Program-made: the position numbers and the translations under genes
Assembly (NCBI RefSeq): GCF_011065405.1
Contig: NZ_CP047056.1
Coordinates: 1,572,747 to 1,636,746 of the forward strand
Reading direction: 5' to 3'
Source of the DNA: Succinivibrio dextrinosolvens
GTDB taxonomy: Bacteria; Pseudomonadota; Gammaproteobacteria; Enterobacterales; Succinivibrionaceae
Length of the DNA stretch: 64,000 nt
Shown here: one piece after another, positions 26,859 to 36,694 of the stretch
How the letters are laid out: each line of letters begins with the position of its first letter
Position numbering within the stretch: position 1 is the first letter of the stretch
The notes under the pieces: generated by a model
Told to the model about the DNA's origin: nothing
The model's input: the letters and a program-made list of their open reading frames with translations, nothing else
Databases searched by the model: none

Positions 26859-27740
26859 ACAGAATAGCTAAACAGTATGACAGTTATTGTTTTGATAATT
26901 ACTACGAAAAAAAAGTATTCTCGACTTATTCTGTGAATAATTTTCTGCAGGATATTGCAAAGGATGAAAGAGTAGTCTTTGGAGATTACTGATACGATGT
27001 AGGTGGTCTGCCATCAATACTTATGAAATATATGGAATCGCTTAATCTGAATATAGAGAACCTTCTGACCTCAGAGATTGCTATTCCTTATAACGATTTT
27101 GTGAATCCAACCTCTCTAGTTGATATCAATGAGAATGTTCTGATGTGTCAGACCGGATATCTGACATTAAAATCAGAAATAGACCGTAATGAAGATGTTA
27201 TTCTTGGTACTGTTAATCGTGAAGTAAGCTCCGCTTTATTTTCCCTTTTAAGTCTTAGAATCTATGAAAGAAATATCTCTCCTTATGCAGCAGGAAAGAA
27301 ATACGTTCTTGAGCATGGATCTGCTGACGATATTATCTCTTTATTCAATAGTGTATTAGCTGTTTTGTCTTATGATAAATACCCAGTAAGAGATGAGTCT
27401 GTTCTTAGAGCTTTGCTTCAGGTTTACCTTTTAGGAAAAAATCATGATGTTCGAGTTGAACAGCATAACAGCAGAGGTAGAAGTGACATTCTGGTAAACT
27501 TTCCTAAACGCAGAGTTGTACTTGAACTGAAGTACACTGACAAAGATGCTGAGAAACAAAAGAAACTTGCTGAAGCAGAAAAACAGATCATAGAGAAAGG
27601 CTATGGTCTTGAAACGCTTGGAGACAGAGAGCTTCTTCAGATTGCCTGTGTATTCAATGGAGATAAAAATAAACGACAGATCACTGAGTTTAAGACAGTA
27701 AGATCCGCATGATCTGATTTTAAAGAAATATATTTTTTAC

Positions 27741-29485
27741 TCAACTTTTGCAGTTCAATATTAACTGATAAAGACTATATAGATGCGGTCTAGCACCACA
27801 TTTGCTGTTTAAAAATCAATTTCTTTATTTATTTTTGAATCGGATTAGAATTGAAGGTTTTGAAGTGAAAAATCACAGTTTTTATATTGAAAAATCATAT
27901 AGTTAACTGTGATTTAAATGGTGTTCTGTGTTATAATATTTCTTGCTAAATCAAATAGATAACACGAGAAACACCATGGATAATATACAACAGATCGCTT
28001 CAAATTCCAAAACTTTTTTATCCTTTTCATCTGTCCTTTCTAAGGAATGTCTGAATATCTCCAAACTTTTACATCAGAGTGGATTTAGAAAACGTTCTGG
28101 AGCGGATATTCTTACCATGTTTATGGTTTTCATAAAATCCATATTCTGTGGTGCTTATTCACTGCATGACAGGTATTCTCTAAACGATGTTGAGTCTCCT
28201 GACTGCAGTTACTATGCTCTGATGAGATTTATCTCCAATAGTAAACATAACTGGTCTTTACTGCTGCTTCTGGTTGCAAAGACAGCAATATCTATCATCT
28301 CATCTCTGAATAACAAAGGTCACATCTATACTCTGTGCGTTGATGACACTGTAATAGAAAGACCAAGAGGGAAAAGATAGAAGGTCTGTCTAGAACGTTT
28401 AACCATGTAATAGGAAAGACAGTAAAAGGTTACGCAAATCTACTGATTACCTGGACTGACGGTATTACCAATATCCCTGTTGCCTCTGAGCTAATGTCCT
28501 CCAGAAAAGAAGACTGCATAATCAGAAAACACAACAAGCGCATTGATAAACGCAGTGCGGGTGGCAAAAGAAGAGCCAATTCCGTTATGAGAAAACCCAA
28601 GCTTCTAATCAAGCTCTGTAAAGGTATTCTGAACAAAGGCATCAAGGCAGAATATGTTCTTATGGACACCTGGTTCTATTCAGACAGTCTGGTTGCATCT
28701 TTAAAGGAGTTATCTCTGGATTCAATCTGCATGATTAAGAAGAATCTGAAGTTTGCCTTTGTCGGTGAAACCGTAAGACATAACCTGAAGTACATTCTGT
28801 CCACCTTAGGTCAGCGTAATCATACTTCAGATATTATCAGCACTGTTGTGGTTCAGACTGAATCAGGTCAGCAGGTTAAACTGGTCTTTATCAGAAACAG
28901 AAATAACCGCAAAGAGTTCATTACTCTCTTAAGCTCAAATATTCATTTGTCAGCTGAAGAGATTGTTGAACTGTACTCCAGAAGATGGTCTATCGAATGC
29001 TGCTTCAAAGCAGCAAAACAATACCTTGGGCTGAACTCTGAATGCTTCGCCAGAGACTATGATTCCATCTGTGCTTTAAACAGAATCTCTTACATCAGAT
29101 TCACTGTACTTGAAATCATAAGACGTCATGAAGAAGATCCAAGAAGTCATGGACAGCTATTCAGAGATTCTTGCTCTGCAATAAGAACCATATCTTTTAT
29201 CGAGGCACTGGAAACATTGTCTGTATGTTTCACCTCTCTAATTGATGCCCTGGATAAAGCCGGTTGCATAGTAAAAGGAAAGCTTCAGGATGCATATAAA
29301 CTAGCCGAGGAGATTATTGAGAAATGGTATGATTCCATTTCAGAATTTCTCAGGAAACTCCTGAAACCTTCCAATATACCTGAGTTTCTGAATAATTAAA
29401 GAAATTGATTTTTAAACATAAAATGTGGTGCGAGACCGCATTTATTAGCCGATTTTTAGTTAAAATCGAAATGCAAAACTAGAGT
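27741..29485 (+). mobile_element. IS4-like insertion sequence, about 1.7 kb
   Basis: Long imperfect inverted ends of about 55 bases: both run inward from TTTTGCA through ATGCGGTCTnGCACCACAT. The exact edge is uncertain to a few bases and no target duplication was recognised. A perfect 11-bp inverted repeat (AAATCACAGTT at 27870, AACTGTGATTT at 27905) and a TTATAAT at 27931 precede the transposase. Confidence 0.7.
27976..29399 (+). pseudogene. IS4-family DDE transposase, frameshifted
   Basis: The N-terminal part runs from the ATG at 27976 to a stop at 28378-28380. It carries the first catalytic Asp in CVDDTVIERPRGK. The frame then resumes at -1: IEGLSRTFNHVIGKTVKGY, second Asp in VLMDTWFYSD, and the IS4 Y-(2)-R-(3)-E-(6)-K box in YSRRWSIECCFKAAKQYLGL. 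One A added in the AAAAG run near 28374 would join them. No good slippery heptamer is seen, so a mutation is more likely than programmed frameshifting. Confidence 0.85.
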
Positions 29486-29569
29486 TTTTTATTCTGTTTT
29501 GTACGTGATACAGAAAAGAAGCGTTATAGCGTTATCGTCTAAAGAGCACGTAATGAAGCACAAACAAAA
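29486..29569. other. short AT-rich spacer between IS4-like element and maf gene
   Basis: It holds a GCGTTATAGCGTTAT direct repeat (29521-29535) and nothing else I can support; no clear terminator for the maf gene. Confidence 0.3.
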
Positions 29570-31798
29570 TCAATCATATTTCTTAACAAATGTTTTCAGC
29601 GGATCATCAAACTCTGTCCTGATAATCTCGAACTTTTCAGGGAACGGTGGAGCCTTACCATAAGAAGTATCCTTTCCAACAAGACCATTTTCAAAATACT
29701 TTCTGTGATCCCACATTGCATAATCTGGAAGATATGAGAACAGCACCTGTGCTTCAGTTAAGAAGTCCTTTACCAGATTCATAATTCTGTTGGCTCCATC
29801 TATACATTTTGTCTCTTCGGAACTGTGATAAAGAGCTCTAGAAACCAGAATAAAGAGATTCTGGATACTGCCGTTCAAGACCGAGCCATAATAGAAGGTA
29901 TCCTTATATTTTGTTAGTTCAAAGATGTATTCTGACAGCTTTACCATTACCTTCACATAATCAGATCTGTTATCAGGCAGATTATCAAGCATAAAAAGAG
30001 ATTTTTTACAGATTTCGTTAAACTTCTCTGAATCAAACAGCTTACTGAAGGCATGTTCAGGGAAGTGTAAAACAGCAGTTTTCTCCCCAATTAAATATTC
30101 TGAAAACTTATGTTTATCAATATCAGATTTGGAAGCAAACTCTCCTGCAAGATCATCTGAGTGGGTAGGAATGGTATTCTCCATAAAAATACCATCAGAG
30201 CAGTTATGACAGATAAGTTTATCGTTATTAAGTTTCTCCATCTGAAGAAGGAAACCTATATTATGACCAGACATGGCAAAGAAGAAGCTACTTTCACACT
30301 GTCCGCCAAAGTTACCTGGCAGCACTTTCTCTATCTGATAAGAACCAGCATTATCCACCACACCTCTATTTGAATAAAGAGTCGTAAAAGATGAGTGCAT
30401 CTGACTTGTACCAATCTTTTTACCGTTATCAATTCCAAACAGATAGATGTTTTCAAATCCAAAATAAATGGCCGAGGCTAGACCAGCGTTTCCCACTACG
30501 GGATTTGACAGCTTAATCTCCTGAATATTTTCAAGTTCTGGATAATAAGATGTTAAATAAGGGAAAAACGGCTCATCATTTTTGGCAAAGATAGCCGAGT
30601 TCTTAAAATATTTAAGAGTATTTCTATGACAGGTATCAGATGCAACAATAATTATATCCTGAAGAAACTTCTTATCAGGAATAACCCCAAGAGTTGAATC
30701 ACCAATATTGAAGGTTCTTTCAAGATTTACGTATAAATCAGGTTTTATGCCCGCATGATACAGTGAATCAATGGCAGTACCGCAAGCAATTACAATAGCC
30801 TTATCCTGATACTTTCGTAAAAAAGGAATATCGTGATCTAATGAAGGACCTGCGCCAATAACAAATACAGGCAAATCTTTATATTCCTTTTTTAAGGGCT
30901 TTTTTAAAACAAACTTATGCTTGTTGTTAATTAGTTCAATTCCCTGACTGGTTGCAAACAGATGGTCATCAAAGAAGCCAATAGCCTCATGAATCTGATC
31001 ATAGTGTTTTTTTATTTCATCCCAGGTTTTCTTGGTCTCATCGTTTATGTAATGAATATAGGTAAACCAAGAGCCAGATAAAAATATACCTGATTTCGTA
31101 TAGCAAGACTCAAGCTCTAAAAAAAGCTGATCAATCTCAGCTCCAATAATAAAATGAATCTGATGCTCACTTTCATGCAGGTATTCAAGAAGATTACTCC
31201 AGTCAAAGGCAAACATTGACGCATAGAACAGGTCAGGATCAGGCTCAACCAGTACCAGATTCTCAATTTCAACCTGTTCATACAGTCTTGCCAAATGATA
31301 GCCTAGACCACATCCAATCATCAGACAGTTAGGGAAAGATTTAACATCCTTAATTAAGAGATCTTTATTTCGAGGCAGAGAATTCTCAATTGCTACAGCT
31401 TGATTACTGTATTTAAAGTGAATCTGACCATATGGATCAAATTCCTGCTGATATTTTATCTGCTGAACCTTTGCTGTGGATAGAAACTTATCCATCTCCT
31501 CCTGACAGTAAGCTATAGGATCTTCAGTTTTATAGAAGAAATCATTCTCTTTGGTAAAGATAAGATTAGGAATTCCGTTCTGGGTACAAAAAAATTCAAA
31601 TTTTTTGACAGGATTATAGACATCAAATCTTTTGGCTATTTCAGGATAATACTTTTTAAAGGTTTCCAGGTTATTACAAAATCTCTCTTCAAGAAACAGG
31701 TACATCTGAGACTGGATTTTCTTTAGTTCTTCAATATCCTGGGAGGATAATTCATTATTGTTTGAAGAACTGATTTCATCTTTTGTATTATTCTGCAT
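29570..31798 (-). CDS. Maf-type motility accessory factor (flagellin nonulosonic acid transferase), copy 1
   Basis: The Maf family (MAF_flag10/DUF115) transfers pseudaminic or legionaminic acid to flagellin before export. The central domain shows VFVIGAGPSLDHDIPFLRKY, AIVIACGTAIDSLYHAGIKP and the conserved LSNPVVGNAGLASAI with FGIDNGKK. An N-terminal domain carries MIGCGLGYHLARLYEQ. About 742 residues from the ATG at 31798; an in-frame ATG at 31843 would add 15 residues, and neither has a strong ribosome site. It is divergent from a paralogue at 32017, both intact amid many IS elements. Confidence 0.88.
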   Translation of the reverse strand: MQNNTKDEISSSNNNELSSQDIEELKKIQSQMYLFLEERFCNNLETFKKYYPEIAKRFDVYNPVKKFEFFCTQNGIPNLIFTKENDFFYKTEDPIAYCQEEMDKFLSTAKVQQIKYQQEFDPYGQIHFKYSNQAVAIENSLPRNKDLLIKDVKSFPNCLMIGCGLGYHLARLYEQVEIENLVLVEPDPDLFYASMFAFDWSNLLEYLHESEHQIHFIIGAEIDQLFLELESCYTKSGIFLSGSWFTYIHYINDETKKTWDEIKKHYDQIHEAIGFFDDHLFATSQGIELINNKHKFVLKKPLKKEYKDLPVFVIGAGPSLDHDIPFLRKYQDKAIVIACGTAIDSLYHAGIKPDLYVNLERTFNIGDSTLGVIPDKKFLQDIIIVASDTCHRNTLKYFKNSAIFAKNDEPFFPYLTSYYPELENIQEIKLSNPVVGNAGLASAIYFGFENIYLFGIDNGKKIGTSQMHSSFTTLYSNRGVVDNAGSYQIEKVLPGNFGGQCESSFFFAMSGHNIGFLLQMEKLNNDKLICHNCSDGIFMENTIPTHSDDLAGEFASKSDIDKHKFSEYLIGEKTAVLHFPEHAFSKLFDSEKFNEICKKSLFMLDNLPDNRSDYVKVMVKLSEYIFELTKYKDTFYYGSVLNGSIQNLFILVSRALYHSSEETKCIDGANRIMNLVKDFLTEAQVLFSYLPDYAMWDHRKYFENGLVGKDTSYGKAPPFPEKFEIIRTEFDDPLKTFVKKYD

Positions 31799-32016
31799 AA
31801 ATTTCACATGCCTGTCTTTTATATTGCACAAAAAAAAACTCATTCAAATCTTAGTCTTCTTATGTGTCTAGTTTACAAGAACCAATCTTTGCAAACTCCA
31901 ATGTAGATTTGATTTTTCTTATTCATTTTTGATGTATGGTCTACAACACTGGTAAAGGATAAATGTTATGATACTAGAGAAAAAATAACTATCTTAAATA
32001 TAAAGAAAATTTATAA

Positions 32017-34281
32017 ATGACAGAAAACAAAATCAATCCTTTTATCCATAAAGATACAGAATTAAAGAATCTTGAAAAGAAATATGCTGACATATTCGTA
32101 AAGAGCCTTCAAGATCTTCAGGAACTAACAGAATTACAAAAAGATTTAAAAGATAATCTGGAACTACGTTTTCGAAGAAACCTTGAAGCATTCAGAAAAT
32201 ATATTCCTGAAATTGCAAAAACCTTTGAAAACTATACTCCCAAAAGGGAAATGGATTTTTTCTGCCTAAAAAATGAAATACCAAATCTTATTTTTCTGGA
32301 CAATAACGATATTCTTTACAAATCAGCAGATCCATTTGAGTTAACCAAAAATCAGGTTGATAAAATTATCAACAATACAAACATCAATCAGTTAAGCTAT
32401 CAGATTGAGAAAGATCCTTACGGTCAATTACACTATAAGTACAATAACCGGCTTATAGAAATAGAACAATCCGTATTAAGAGATAGAACAATAACCCCCA
32501 AACAAATCGAATCTCTACCAAACTGCGTCATGCTAGGAATTGGATTGGGATACCCACTTGCAGATCTGTACAATCAGGTTGAAATTGCAAATCTTATAAT
32601 AGTTGAACCTAATCCAGATATTTTCTTTGCATCCCTTAAGGCTTTCGAGTGGTCTCCATTTCTGGAATATATATTTGAAAATAAACTTGGAATCCACCTT
32701 ATGATTGGTCAGAATTCTGATCAGTTCTATCTCGATCTGGAGAAATTTTACGAAAAACACGGAAGATTCCTGTCAGGAACCTGGCTAGGTTTTACTCACT
32801 ATTCAAGTAAGAAAATTTTTGAATTTGTTTCCCTATTTGATAAGCACTACAGATCAATAAACGCAGCAATGGGCTTTACAGATGATCATCTATTCGGAGC
32901 ATCACATGCCTGTTATTCAATTCAAAATAAGAAGAAATTTGTTTTAAATACACCATTAAAAAAAGAATATGAAGAAAAGCCTGTATTCATAATAGGATCA
33001 GGTCCTTCATTAGATCATGATATTCCTTTCATACGAAGATATCAGGATAAAGCCATAATTATTGCGTGTGGAACAGCTCTGGATGCGCTATATCACGCAG
33101 GGATCAAACCGGATCTTTACGCAAATACAGAAAGAGTTCCAGAAATAAGGCAGACCTTAGATCTTATTTGCGATAAAGATTTCTTTGACGATATTATTAT
33201 AATCACTGGCGATGTATGTCATCCTGCCACAATAAACAAGTTTAAGCATACAGCTATATTTGGAAAGCCCGATGAACCTTTGTATCCATATTTTGCAATG
33301 AATTTTCCTGAATTTAAAAAAGTACAGTACATACAGCTAATGAATCCGCTAGTCGGAAATATGGGCGTATCTGGAGCTGTTTATCTGGGTTTTAACAATT
33401 TATATTTGTTTGGAATAGATAACGGTAAAAAAGTCCATGGTAATGCAATGCATTCTGAATTCACATCCGTATATAAAGAAAAGTTTATTGAAGATACGGG
33501 AGGTGTTTATTCAATTACCAAAAATATACCTGCAAACTTTGGGGGAGAATGTGAAACATCCTACCTGTTCGATCTATCTAGAAGAAATATAGATTTTGTT
33601 CTTCAAATGGAAAAAACCAAAAGACCTGAGATTACATGCATTAACTGTTCAGACGGAGCGCTACTAGAAGAAGCAAAACCTGTTCATAGCGAAGAGTTAA
33701 CAGATTATTTTGAATCACTGCCAGACATAAATAAAAAAAATTTCTTCAAATATATAACAGAAGAGAAAACCTCCTCTATAGATATTCCAAAAGATATTTT
33801 AATAAAATCGTTTGACACAGAAATTTTTTCGCAAACATGTAAAAAAATAAAAGGGATAATTCTTGAAAAACCAACCAACAGAATTGATTACATAAAAAAC
33901 ATGGAAACAGTTTCTGAAATTCTGTTCTACCTAAAGACACAACCTTCGACATATTTTTATGGCGCAGCACTGGAAGGTTCAATTCAAACCTTCTTTATGC
34001 AGATAGCTAGAATGCTATATCACAGCAAAGACGAGAACGCATGTATCGAGCTTGCCAATCAGGGAATGGATGTTATAGGAGACTTTCTTGAAGAAGTTCC
34101 TGACTTATTCAGTCATATGCCTTTTTTATATTTAGGTCCGCATCAGAAACTCTATAAAAATGGAAAAGTAGGAAAGGATATGCCTCACTGCAAGGCTCCT
34201 GGTTTGCCTCAGATGCATATTCTAGTTAAGGATGATGACTATAAAGATCCTTTAGACAAATTTGTTAAGAGGTATGAATAG
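32017..34281 (+). CDS. Maf-type motility accessory factor (flagellin nonulosonic acid transferase), copy 2
   Basis: A 754-residue paralogue of the divergent gene at 29570, clearly homologous along its whole length. It has the central domain VFIIGSGPSLDHDIPFIRRY, IACGTALDALYHAGIKPDLY, LMNPLVGNMGVSGAVYLGF and FGIDNGKKVHGNAMHSEF. The N-terminal domain has MLGIGLGYPLADLYNQ. Carrying two Maf genes is common where flagellins differ or carry different sugars. The spacer of about 220 bases between the two should contain both promoters; no sigma-28 match was seen. Confidence 0.88.
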   Translation: MTENKINPFIHKDTELKNLEKKYADIFVKSLQDLQELTELQKDLKDNLELRFRRNLEAFRKYIPEIAKTFENYTPKREMDFFCLKNEIPNLIFLDNNDILYKSADPFELTKNQVDKIINNTNINQLSYQIEKDPYGQLHYKYNNRLIEIEQSVLRDRTITPKQIESLPNCVMLGIGLGYPLADLYNQVEIANLIIVEPNPDIFFASLKAFEWSPFLEYIFENKLGIHLMIGQNSDQFYLDLEKFYEKHGRFLSGTWLGFTHYSSKKIFEFVSLFDKHYRSINAAMGFTDDHLFGASHACYSIQNKKKFVLNTPLKKEYEEKPVFIIGSGPSLDHDIPFIRRYQDKAIIIACGTALDALYHAGIKPDLYANTERVPEIRQTLDLICDKDFFDDIIIITGDVCHPATINKFKHTAIFGKPDEPLYPYFAMNFPEFKKVQYIQLMNPLVGNMGVSGAVYLGFNNLYLFGIDNGKKVHGNAMHSEFTSVYKEKFIEDTGGVYSITKNIPANFGGECETSYLFDLSRRNIDFVLQMEKTKRPEITCINCSDGALLEEAKPVHSEELTDYFESLPDINKKNFFKYITEEKTSSIDIPKDILIKSFDTEIFSQTCKKIKGIILEKPTNRIDYIKNMETVSEILFYLKTQPSTYFYGAALEGSIQTFFMQIARMLYHSKDENACIELANQGMDVIGDFLEEVPDLFSHMPFLYLGPHQKLYKNGKVGKDMPHCKAPGLPQMHILVKDDDYKDPLDKFVKRYE

Positions 34282-34468
34282 ATCAAGTTTCTGAGAAAGT
34301 TCTGTTAGAAAAAAAATTTTTCCGATCTTGAAGGGGAAAAATCTGCAGTTCTATTAGTTAGATCTCTCAATTAAAATTCTTCAGCTTTGATTTTTGTAAA
34401 AGTGACAATACAATTTGCGAAAATACGAGATGAAATAAATAGATAGGAAATCAAAGAGAAAAGGGATG
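34282..34468. other. spacer after maf copy 2
   Basis: AT-rich, with a run of A then T (34310-34320). I see no gene or convincing terminator here. Confidence 0.3.
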
Positions 34469-34477
34469 TGATATTAT
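34469..34477 (+). promoter_or_regulatory. extended -10 promoter of the small peptide locus
   Basis: TG-A-TATTAT, an extended -10 box; transcription would begin near 34484 and run through the hairpin leader into the 20-residue gene. The -35 box is not clear. Confidence 0.4.
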
Positions 34478-34483
34478 AAGCAC

Positions 34484-34553
34484 GCGGTTTACCCGCACAC
34501 GGTGGCTCTAGCTCATACTAGGGTCATTTGCGCTGACCCTAGTAGGTAGAGCC
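34484..34553 (+). ncRNA. highly structured leader RNA
   Basis: A small hairpin GCGG/CCGC (near 34484-34496) is followed by a long one. Its outer arms are GGCTCTA (34504) and TAGAGCC (34547-34553), and its inner arms are CTAGGGTCA (34518) and TGACCCTAG (34534). GC content is far above the flanks. It ends 30 bases before the peptide start, the arrangement found in type I toxin mRNAs, but the hairpin could equally serve another RNA. Confidence 0.5.
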
Positions 34554-34583
34554 TTGTAATAAACTAAAGATAAGGTTTCTTTT

Positions 34584-34646
34584 ATGAAATATATCTTAAT
34601 ATTTATTATCTTGGTTTTACTATTCTGGTGCACAGCCGCTTGGTAA
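34584..34646 (+). CDS. 20-residue hydrophobic peptide, candidate type I toxin
   Basis: A 20-codon gene starting MKYILIFIILVLLF and ending in CTAAW: one membrane helix, similar in size and make-up to Ibs toxins of E. coli. AAGG lies 8-9 bases before the ATG. The gene sits between a GC-rich structured leader and a terminator at 34657, a complete small transcription unit. An antisense antitoxin RNA is expected if the call is right; I could not identify its promoter. Toxicity is inference. Confidence 0.5.
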   Translation: MKYILIFIILVLLFWCTAAW

Positions 34647-34656
34647 AACCGCAGTC

Positions 34657-34694
34657 AAGGGTGGAGAGAAATCCCTGCCCTTTGTCTTTATTAT
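34657..34694 (+). terminator. terminator of the small peptide locus
   Basis: AAGGG and CCCTT arms (34657-34661, 34678-34682) with an inner GGA/TCC pairing, then TTTGTCTTTATT. Confidence 0.6.
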
Positions 34695-34734
34695 AGCTTA
34701 AAAATTTCAAATAACTCACATCTTGTAAAAAAAG

Positions 34735-36564
34735 TATGGCGTCAACACCATATGATGGCGCTCACATAGTTACAAATTTGTAATTTACAAAAATTAATGT
34801 AAATTAATCAGTTAGTTAACCTACTGATTTTGTTCTTTCAAAATGTGATTCACGGATCAAACTTAATGTTGAATAATTAATATCCTTTCCCTGTAATTGT
34901 AACGGATACGAAAGAATAAAAATGACTTCAACTGACCAGAATGCTTTTGACAATACTATTAACGATGCTTCCTTTCTTCAGAGAATTGTTGAGCTGAATT
35001 TAACTGATCCTCGAGCACAGGATCGCATTATCTATCCTCTGAGTGTCATATGCTCTATAGTTATTTTAGCCAGAATATGTAACTGTAATGACGCAAGAGA
35101 ACAGAGACTGTTTTGGTTAGAAAAGCTGCCTTGGCTTAAAGAAAGTTTCTATGGTTTGGATGATGACGTTCCATCAGAGCAGACCTTAAGAAGAGTAGTA
35201 AGCATTCTTAATACTAATGAAACGGTAAACTTCCTAACAAACTACTTTGCCAATCATAGAGAACTCTCAGAGAAACCATTGGGTTCAGTACCCTTAAAAG
35301 AAAGAGAGGTAATAGCAGCAGATGGACAGAATATCAATGCAACAAGATCAAGCAAGAACGGTAATGATGCACGAAAAGATTCTGGCATCGACATCGTTAG
35401 TCTGCATTCCTCAACCTACGGAATTACTCTCTCCCAGAGAACTGTAGACAAGAAAAATCATGAGGCAGAAGTAATTCTGGATATGATTAAAGCTCTGAAT
35501 CTGAGAAATGCAATCCTCACCTGGGATGCCATAAATACCAGACCATATACTGTAAAGGCTGTGGTTGATGCCAATGCCGACTTTCTGGTTTGTCTGAAAG
35601 ACAATCAGGGTAATCTGATAGATGACGTAAAACCGGATTTCAATTCTACGATATGGATAAATATCCAGGGGAATCTGTTTCATCTACCATGGTCTTTGAG
35701 GCTCATGGCAGAAAGGAAGGCAAAGAGATTGCAATTCTTGATGCCAAGTACGCCCTCTCTAAGGAAATGCGCAAAAAGTGGCCTGATGTCAATTCTGTGA
35801 TAAGAGTAAGAACCACAAGAATTTACAAAACTCTAATACCATAGTTGAGAATGAAGACAGATTCTATATCAGCTCTCTGGTTATAGATGGACTGGATAAG
35901 GAATTTGCCGATACCATGCTTAAAATCATTCTCCAGAGATGGAAGGTTGAATCAATGCACTGGGTACTGGATGTGGTCTTTGAGCAGGATCAGCTGCCAT
36001 TAAGGAATAGAGACTATATAAACAACAGCACAATCTACACCAAAATGGCATTCAATATTCTTAGCTACATCAGGGACAATATTCCTTACCACTACAATAA
36101 ACCATGGTCTTTCAAGACACTGAGAATGCTTGCACAGAAAGATGATTATGGATTCAAGTTCATGAAAGCATTCTTTACCAGGGATATGTCAGAGCTTGAG
36201 AACGATGAAGGTCTCATCGGCATTGTCTACAAAGAGGCTGAGCCAACAGGCAATGACATTCCTGACAATCTAAAAGAAACCGGTTTTGAGGCCAGTATCA
36301 ATGATGATACGCCACTTGGTAAGTTTGCTAGAGGAAGACATAAAATCAAGGCTAAACGAACTTAGATTTAATCCTTTGAATCATATTTTGAAAGAACAAA
36401 GCCAAAGTTAGTGAATAACCTTGGCACTTTGTCGTGCCTGACTATAAAACAGGGCTTTTGACAAAGATTTGTAAATTTGTAAATTGGCACAATTACCTGC
36501 CGATTTGGTTGAAAATCAGGCTTCAACAGATTTGAGATAATGATCTGATCGTGTTGGCGCCATA
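34735..36564 (+). mobile_element. ISAs1-family insertion sequence, 1830 bp
   Basis: Ends TATGGCGTCAACAC (left) and GTGTTGGCGCCATA (right) are inverted repeats with one mismatch. TAAAAAAAG stands directly outside both ends (34726-34734 and 36565-36573), a 9-bp target duplication. Inside is one transposase gene of the ISAs1 type. Confidence 0.8.
34922..36365 (+). pseudogene. ISAs1-family transposase with two frameshifts
   Basis: Parts in three frames join to one transposase. 34922 to about 35660 encodes RIVELNLTDPRAQDRIIYPL, the DDE region VIAADGQNINATRS and NAILTWDAINTRPYTVKAV. About 35653-35825 encodes VSSTMVFEAHGRKEGKE. About 35826-36365 encodes VENEDRFYISSLVIDGLDK, IILQRWKVESMHWVLDVVF and a normal C-terminus. 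The second shift is one A missing from an A run near 35831. Inactive as it stands. Confidence 0.85.
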
Positions 36565-36603
36565 TAAAAAAAGTGAAATATTGTTTCTGCTGATAATAAT
36601 CTG

Positions 36604-36668
36604 AAAAAAATATGAACCTCGTCATTTGCGCACATCTAACCCAAAAACAGCAAACAAATAACGAGGTT
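36604..36668 (-). terminator. terminator after clpB
   Basis: On the minus strand AACCTCGTTATTTG pairs (13 of 14) with CAAATGACGAGGTT across a 26-base loop, followed by CATATTTTTTTC. Confidence 0.6.
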
Positions 36669-36694
36669 AAACAAAAGCAATTTTTAAACAGCTA

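Larger units (their letters stand above)
21791..27712 (+). pseudogene. AAA-ATPase / PD-(D/E)XK gene split by the Tn7-like transposon
   Basis: The 5' half (21791-22579) has the AAA part (YVDKTEYIYNL, SRPRRFGKS, VLLIDEYD). The 3' half (26864-27712) has YDSYCFD, the family middle and the nuclease-like end GRSDILVNFPKRRVVLELKY. Removing 22580-26858 and one 5-bp duplicate restores a continuous frame reading LNRIAKQYDSYCFD, matching LDRMAEHYDSYCFD in the copy at 49-50.6 kb. A second lesion is a TGA at 26990-26992 where that copy has TGG (GDY-stop-YDVGG). The start could be 21791 or the ATG at 21803. Confidence 0.85.

Noticed and set aside
26771-26992. Short frame starting in the transposon right end and running into the AAA gene
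   Set aside because: A chimera of transposon end sequence and the 3' half of the interrupted gene, stopped by the TGA at 26990.
28360-28385. Programmed -1 frameshift in the IS4-like transposase
   Set aside because: The codons GGG AAA AGA do not form a standard slippery heptamer and no downstream stem was seen; a lost base explains it better.
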